Assembly: GCF_008704425.1 (NCBI RefSeq)
Contig: NZ_CP023696.1
Span: forward strand, 6,612,501-6,676,500
From: Streptomyces fradiae ATCC 10745 = DSM 40063
GTDB taxonomy: Bacteria; Actinomycetota; Actinomycetes; Streptomycetales; Streptomycetaceae
Direction of reading: 5' to 3'
Length of the DNA stretch: 64,000 nt
A program made the position numbers and the translations under genes. Under the pieces are notes generated by a model. It did no database searches and was not told the origin of the DNA. It saw only the letters and a list, made by a program, of their open reading frames with translations. Shown here piece by piece: positions 60,654 to 64,000 of the stretch (position 1 is the stretch's first letter; every line of letters begins with the position of its first letter).

Positions 60654-61856
60654 TCAGGCCGTCGCGTCGGCCAGCCACAGGTCGGGGCCGAACACCTCGT
60701 ACCGGATGTTGCGCGCCGGGACGCCGTCCCGCAGCAGCCGGCTCCTGACCTCCCGCATGAAGGCCAGCGGGCCGCACAGGTACACGCTCGCGTCGGCCGG
60801 CACGTCCAGCCCGTCGACGTCCATCAGGCCCGTCCGGGCCCCCGGCTGCTCGTGGGCGTCGACCTCGTACCAGAACGCGGCGCGTGCGTCGGGCAGTTCG
60901 CGCACCAGCCGGTCGGTGTCGGCCCGCAGCGCGTGCGAGCCGGGGGAGCGGTCGGCGTGCAGCACCGTGACGGGGCGGGTGGAGCCGGAGGCCGCCAGGT
61001 GCTCCAGCATGCCCACCATGGGGGTGCAGCCGATGCCCGCCGAGACGAGCACCAGCGGCGCGTCCGACTCGTCCAGCACCACGTCGCCGAACGGCGCCGA
61101 CAGGGTCAGCGTGTCACCGGCCCGGACCGTGCGGTGCAGCAGGTTCGACACCTCCCCGTCGGGCGCCCCGTCGCCCGTCACGCGCTTGACGGTGATGCGG
61201 CGCACCTCCTCGCCCGGCGCCGACGACAGGCTGTACTGGCGCAGCTGGTGCACCCCGTCCGGCATCCGCACCCGGACGCTGACGTACTGTCCGGCGCGGG
61301 CGAGCGGCGCGGGAGCGCCGTCGGCGGGGCGCACCAGGAACGACACGGTGTCGCCGGTCTCCACCCGGCGCTCCACGACCGTCCACTCCCGCCACGGGTG
61401 CCCGGGCTTCACCTGGGCCTCCAGGTAGAGCCGCGCCTCCTGGGCGATCAGCGCACCCGCCATCAGCCAGTACACCTCGTCCCAGGCCGCGGCGACCTCG
61501 GGTGTGACGGCGTCGCCGAGCACCTCCGCGATGGCGCGGAACAGGTACTTGTGGACGATCGTGTACTGGTCGTCCGTGACACCGACGGCCACGTGCTTGT
61601 GGGCGATGCGGGCGAGCAGCGTGTCCGGACGGGTGCCCGGCTCGGTGATCAGCGCCCCGGCGAAGGCGGCGATGGACCCGGCCAGCGCCCGGCGCTGCGC
61701 CCCGCTCGCCTGGTTGCCCCGGTTGAACATCCCGTCCAGCAGCTCGGGGCGTTCCGCGAACATCGTCGTGTAGAACCGGGTGGTTATCTCGTCCAGCGCA
61801 CCGCCGACGGCAGGCAGGGTGGCCCGGATCATCGCGGCCGACTCGGCAGACAGCAT
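60654..61856 (-). CDS. flavohaemoglobin (nitric oxide dioxygenase, Hmp type)
   Basis: 400 aa, the canonical length. Globin domain (residues 1-140, RIAHKHVAVGVTDDQYTIVH with proximal His88 and a distal Tyr in ITTRFYTTMF), FAD domain (LRQYSLSSAP) and NAD domain (LVSAGIGCTPMVGML, YLCGPLAFM). It turns NO and O2 to nitrate. ATG at 61856 follows AGGAG. A DevR-like dyad lies 105 bp upstream. Confidence 0.95.
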   Translation of the reverse strand: MLSAESAAMIRATLPAVGGALDEITTRFYTTMFAERPELLDGMFNRGNQASGAQRRALAGSIAAFAGALITEPGTRPDTLLARIAHKHVAVGVTDDQYTIVHKYLFRAIAEVLGDAVTPEVAAAWDEVYWLMAGALIAQEARLYLEAQVKPGHPWREWTVVERRVETGDTVSFLVRPADGAPAPLARAGQYVSVRVRMPDGVHQLRQYSLSSAPGEEVRRITVKRVTGDGAPDGEVSNLLHRTVRAGDTLTLSAPFGDVVLDESDAPLVLVSAGIGCTPMVGMLEHLAASGSTRPVTVLHADRSPGSHALRADTDRLVRELPDARAAFWYEVDAHEQPGARTGLMDVDGLDVPADASVYLCGPLAFMREVRSRLLRDGVPARNIRYEVFGPDLWLADATA

Positions 61857-61961
61857 GAACGCTCCTGAGAGGGAAGGGGGAGAGCTGGGGCGCTGCACGG
61901 TGGCAGGCACCCACTGGTCTAGCAGCCGCACGGCCGCCTGACCCCCGTTCCGGTGGGATGC

Positions 61962-61975
61962 GGGACCAACGGCCC
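61962..61975. promoter_or_regulatory. DevR/OsdR-like box upstream of flavohaemoglobin
   Basis: GGGACCAACGGCCC: one half as in DosR boxes (GGGAC), other half as in the local sites (GGCCC). 105 bp before the gene start. Confidence 0.55.
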
Positions 61976-62329
61976 GCGGGTCGGGGACGTCCGGTCCGGC
62001 ACGGGCCCGGCCCGGCCGGGACGCCCGGCCCGTCCGCGACGGCCGGCGCGGGCACCTCGGCCCTCACCCGCGCCCGTGGCGCGAATCGTCGGCACGCGCC
62101 CGCGGGCCCGCCCCCCGCCCGGTCGCGCAGGCCGGGTCCGCGGCCGGGCCCATGACGGGTGGTCGTCTGACGCCCGCCGCCCGGCCGGCGCGACCGCCTG
62201 GGGGACGACGCCGGGACGCGAGCGCCACGCCGGCCGCGGCTGACGCTGCGTCGGCCCTCGGCGGCGGCTGCCCGGGGGCGGGAGGCCCGCGTGCCGCGGG
62301 CGGACGCGCTCCCCCCCCCGCCGGCCCGC

Positions 62330-62343
62330 GGGACCAACGTCCC
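62330..62343. promoter_or_regulatory. perfect DosR-type box GGGACCAACGTCCC
   Basis: GGGAC-N4-GTCCC is the exact core layout of mycobacterial DosR boxes. It lies 474 bp upstream of flavohaemoglobin in otherwise featureless DNA. Confidence 0.5.
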
Positions 62344-62706
62344 CGCCGGGGAGGCCGCCCGGCCCGTCCCGTGCGCGGCCCGGTCACCGCATGCTGGGAG
62401 CGACCGGGCCGCCCGTGCGCACGACCGCGCACGGCGTCTCCGGGCCACGGCCCCCGCCCGGCCCGGAGGCGGCACGGTCACCGCCGGGCCGCCCTCCCTC
62501 TCCCCCGACAGGAGGGCGGCCCGCCGCGACCCCGCCACCCGCCCGGGCCCCGCGCACCGGCCCGGAGGCTTCGTCCCCCGAGCCGGTGCCGGCCCCGAGC
62601 AGCCCGGCACCGGACGCCGCCCACCCCGGGACGCGCGACGGGGTACGCCGCCGCGGGGAGCCGCCGCCCGGTCCCGGCCGCGCCCGCCCGGCCCGCCGCG
62701 GCCCCG

Positions 62707-63048
62707 CTACAGCTGCTCGCCGGCCATGACGGCGGCCATCCGCAGGTGCGGGGCGGCCTCGTCGGGGCGGCCCTGCCGCTCCAGGGTGCGGCCGAGCATG
62801 AGCCGGGCGTAGTGCTCGACGGGGTCGCGCTCCAGCAGCGCCCGCAGCTCCGTCTCGGCGCGCGTGAGCTGGGCGGAGTGGTAGTACGCGCGGGCCAGCA
62901 GCAGCCGCTGGGCGGTCTGGCCGGGGTACTCCTCGACCAGACCGCGCAGGATGCGCGCGGCCGTCTGGTACTGCTTCGCCTCGAAGAACATCCGGGCGCG
63001 CTCCCACCGCTCACCGGCCGTGCCGAACTCGAAGTACGTGTCGCCCAC
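62707..63048 (-). CDS. tetratricopeptide-repeat protein (113 aa)
   Basis: GTG at 63048. Two to three TPR units: RWERARMFFEAKQYQTAARIL, ARAYYHSAQLTRAETELRAL, YARLMLGRTLERQGRPDEAAPHL. A soluble protein-interaction module; similar ~110-aa TPR proteins are conserved in Streptomyces. Partner unknown. Confidence 0.85.
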   Translation of the reverse strand: MGDTYFEFGTAGERWERARMFFEAKQYQTAARILRGLVEEYPGQTAQRLLLARAYYHSAQLTRAETELRALLERDPVEHYARLMLGRTLERQGRPDEAAPHLRMAAVMAGEQL

Positions 63049-63224
63049 TGCTCTGCCTCTCGGTGCGTCCGACGCCTGTGCACCCGTAAGCGGCGGCGGA
63101 CCGCTCCCTATTCCGCCGGCCGCCTCACCGGTCCTGTCAGCAGCGGAGCCCTGCCGTCACCCGTCACGGTGGTGCCCGGCGCGTCCCGCCCCGCGACCGC
63201 CCGGCGGCCGGGCACCGTGGCCGT

Positions 63225-63692
63225 ATGCGTACGACCCGGCTCGCCCTCACCGCCCTGGCCGCAGCGCTCGCCCTCGCCGGCTGCACCTCCGTACGAGGCG
63301 AAGCGCCCGCCCCGCCACCCGCGCTCGGCGGGTCCCCGGGCGGGAGCCGCCCGCCCGCGGCCGCGCCGACCGCGCCACCGGCACCGGCCGCCGCGCGCGA
63401 GGAGCCGGCCGGGACGGGCCCCGTCCCGTCGCCGGCCGCGTCGGGCGGCACCGGCGCACCCGCCGGGGCGTCCGTGCCGCACCGCACCGAGGGCCGGCCG
63501 GTGCCCCACCGTCCGGAGCCGCCCCGCACCGCCCCGCCGCCCTCACCGGACCGCGACGGCGGGGCTCCGCGACCGGCGCCCGCCGACCGGCCCGGACCGG
63601 GGGAGACGGTGCGGATGCGCGAGCTGTGCCAGGCGGCGCGCGGCACGGTGGACCCCCAGATCGCCGACCTCTGCCGGCGCGCCTACGGCTGA
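63225..63692 (+). CDS. Pro-rich lipoprotein
   Basis: 155 aa. Lipoprotein signal with lipobox LAGC (Cys20), a long Pro/Ala/Gly disordered stretch, and a conserved-looking C-terminal 25 residues (VRMRELCQAARGTVDPQIAD, then LCRRAYG) with two Cys. Probably a surface-anchored protein with a small disulfide-bonded tip. ATG at 63225 lacks a ribosome-binding site. Confidence 0.78.
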   Translation: MRTTRLALTALAAALALAGCTSVRGEAPAPPPALGGSPGGSRPPAAAPTAPPAPAAAREEPAGTGPVPSPAASGGTGAPAGASVPHRTEGRPVPHRPEPPRTAPPPSPDRDGGAPRPAPADRPGPGETVRMRELCQAARGTVDPQIADLCRRAYG

Positions 63693-63773
63693 CGCCGGAC
63701 TGTGCCCGCGGAGGTACCGCCGTGCTCCGGTCGCCCGGCGGCCCGCCGCGTCCCGGCGGCGTCCCGGCGGGCG

Positions 63774-64000
63774 CTACGGCTTGGGCAGGGCGCAGCCCGG
63801 GCGCCCGAGGTCGATCCTGTTGCCCGCTGCGACGCACGGAGCGATCGTGTGCGTCTGCTGGGCGTAGTTGATGCCCGGACGCACCGTCACCGTGCCGTTC
63901 GCGTCGACCTCGCACGGGTTGTTGACGGTGCACCGGCCGCCGTCCTCGTTGCCGGTGTTGTTGACGGCGACGACCTTGCCCGTCGCGGTGTCGATCACGG
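63774..64000 (-). CDS. C-terminal part of a probable trypsin-like serine protease (partial)
   Basis: Gene continues beyond the right edge; 75 codons seen, ending TAG at 63774. The segment VIDTATGKVVAVNNTGNEDG, and later VNNPCEVDANGTV, INYAQQTHTI, CVAAGNRIDLGRPGC, resembles the C-terminal region after the active-site Ser (GSPVID..TG) in secreted Streptomyces serine proteases, with several Cys for disulfides. The catalytic residues are not in the window, so the family call is tentative. Confidence 0.6.
   Translation of the reverse strand, partial: VIDTATGKVVAVNNTGNEDGGRCTVNNPCEVDANGTVTVRPGINYAQQTHTIAPCVAAGNRIDLGRPGCALPKP

Larger units (their letters stand above)
61857..62706. other. long regulatory/intergenic region upstream of flavohaemoglobin
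   Basis: 850 bp. No ORF has credible composition. Contains DevR-like dyads at 61962-61975 and 62330-62343, and a run of ten cytosines at 62310-62319 shortly before the second dyad. Confidence 0.6.

Noticed and set aside
61857..62706. Protein-coding gene in the long gap before flavohaemoglobin
   Set aside because: Open frames on both strands are Arg/Pro/Gly/Ala low complexity, with no start sites and no recognisable motifs.
1..64000. Mobile element, prophage or CRISPR
   Set aside because: No transposase, integrase, tRNA-linked att site or regularly spaced repeats with unique spacers were found; the repeats seen are simple tandem repeats.

Overview
The window is about 73-75% GC with third-position-GC-rich codons, short Shine-Dalgarno sites and frequent GTG starts. 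Its gene families (SSI-type protease inhibitor, DUF6766, DUF6328, DUF6397, DUF6098, SPW repeat, type III PKS rppA operon) are typical of a Streptomyces chromosome. No rRNA, tRNA, insertion sequence, phage gene or CRISPR array was recognised. The gene content is mostly accessory: secreted enzymes, redox and stress proteins, small regulators and many lineage-specific hypotheticals.

Layout. 1-3.6 kb: 3'-truncated aldehyde dehydrogenase, its GAF-domain regulator, and folD behind a ZTP (pfl) riboswitch. 4-8.2 kb: coupled SWIM zinc-finger and SNF2 helicase genes. 8.5-14.8 kb: fatty acid desaturase, a roadblock protein, DUF6397 and a secreted Ca-dependent PI-PLC. 15.5-24.1 kb: ATP-dependent DNA ligase, DUF6328, a lipoprotein / 27-aa microprotein / DUF6766 operon, HAD phosphatase, single-domain receiver, coiled-coil protein, SSI-type inhibitor and a small secreted protein. 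24.5-28.7 kb: SPW protein, then the pigment operon rppA - CYP158A-like P450 - momA-like cupin, with a small acyl-CoA carboxylase epsilon-like gene divergent from rppA. 29-34 kb: polysaccharide deacetylase, DMT exporter, SDR, an MGDG-synthase-like glycosyltransferase containing a coding minisatellite, and a Tat-type beta-carbonic anhydrase. 34-47.7 kb: globin-reductase, F420-type oxidoreductase, PIG-V-like mannosyltransferase, ECF sigma factor pair, and assorted small enzymes. 48-56.5 kb: epimerase, NlpC/P60 hydrolase under a c-di-AMP (ydaO) riboswitch, Sua5-type protein, cation:proton antiporter, acyltransferase, an MPI-like/GNAT fusion, methyltransferase and a secreted choice-of-anchor C protein. 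57-62 kb: a DevS-like GAF-GAF histidine kinase, a pyridoxamine-phosphate-oxidase-family protein, a DevR-like response regulator and a flavohaemoglobin. The end holds a TPR protein, a lipoprotein and the C-terminus of a probable serine protease.

How it fits together. The most coherent system is a DevR/DosR-type hypoxia, NO or redox module. The response regulator closely resembles mycobacterial DevR and its neighbour resembles DevS/DosT. Dyads of the GGGNC-N4-GNCCC form lie upstream of the regulator, the PPOX-family gene, the adjacent flavohaemoglobin and a second globin-reductase 24 kb away. This suggests a local regulon controlling two NO/O2-handling haemoproteins. The rppA operon probably makes THN-derived, flaviolin-type pigments from malonyl-CoA, and the divergent epsilon-like gene could relate to malonyl-CoA supply. 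Many convergent gene pairs share perfect 11-18 bp stem-loops that look like bidirectional terminators, and several genes appear to be leaderless.
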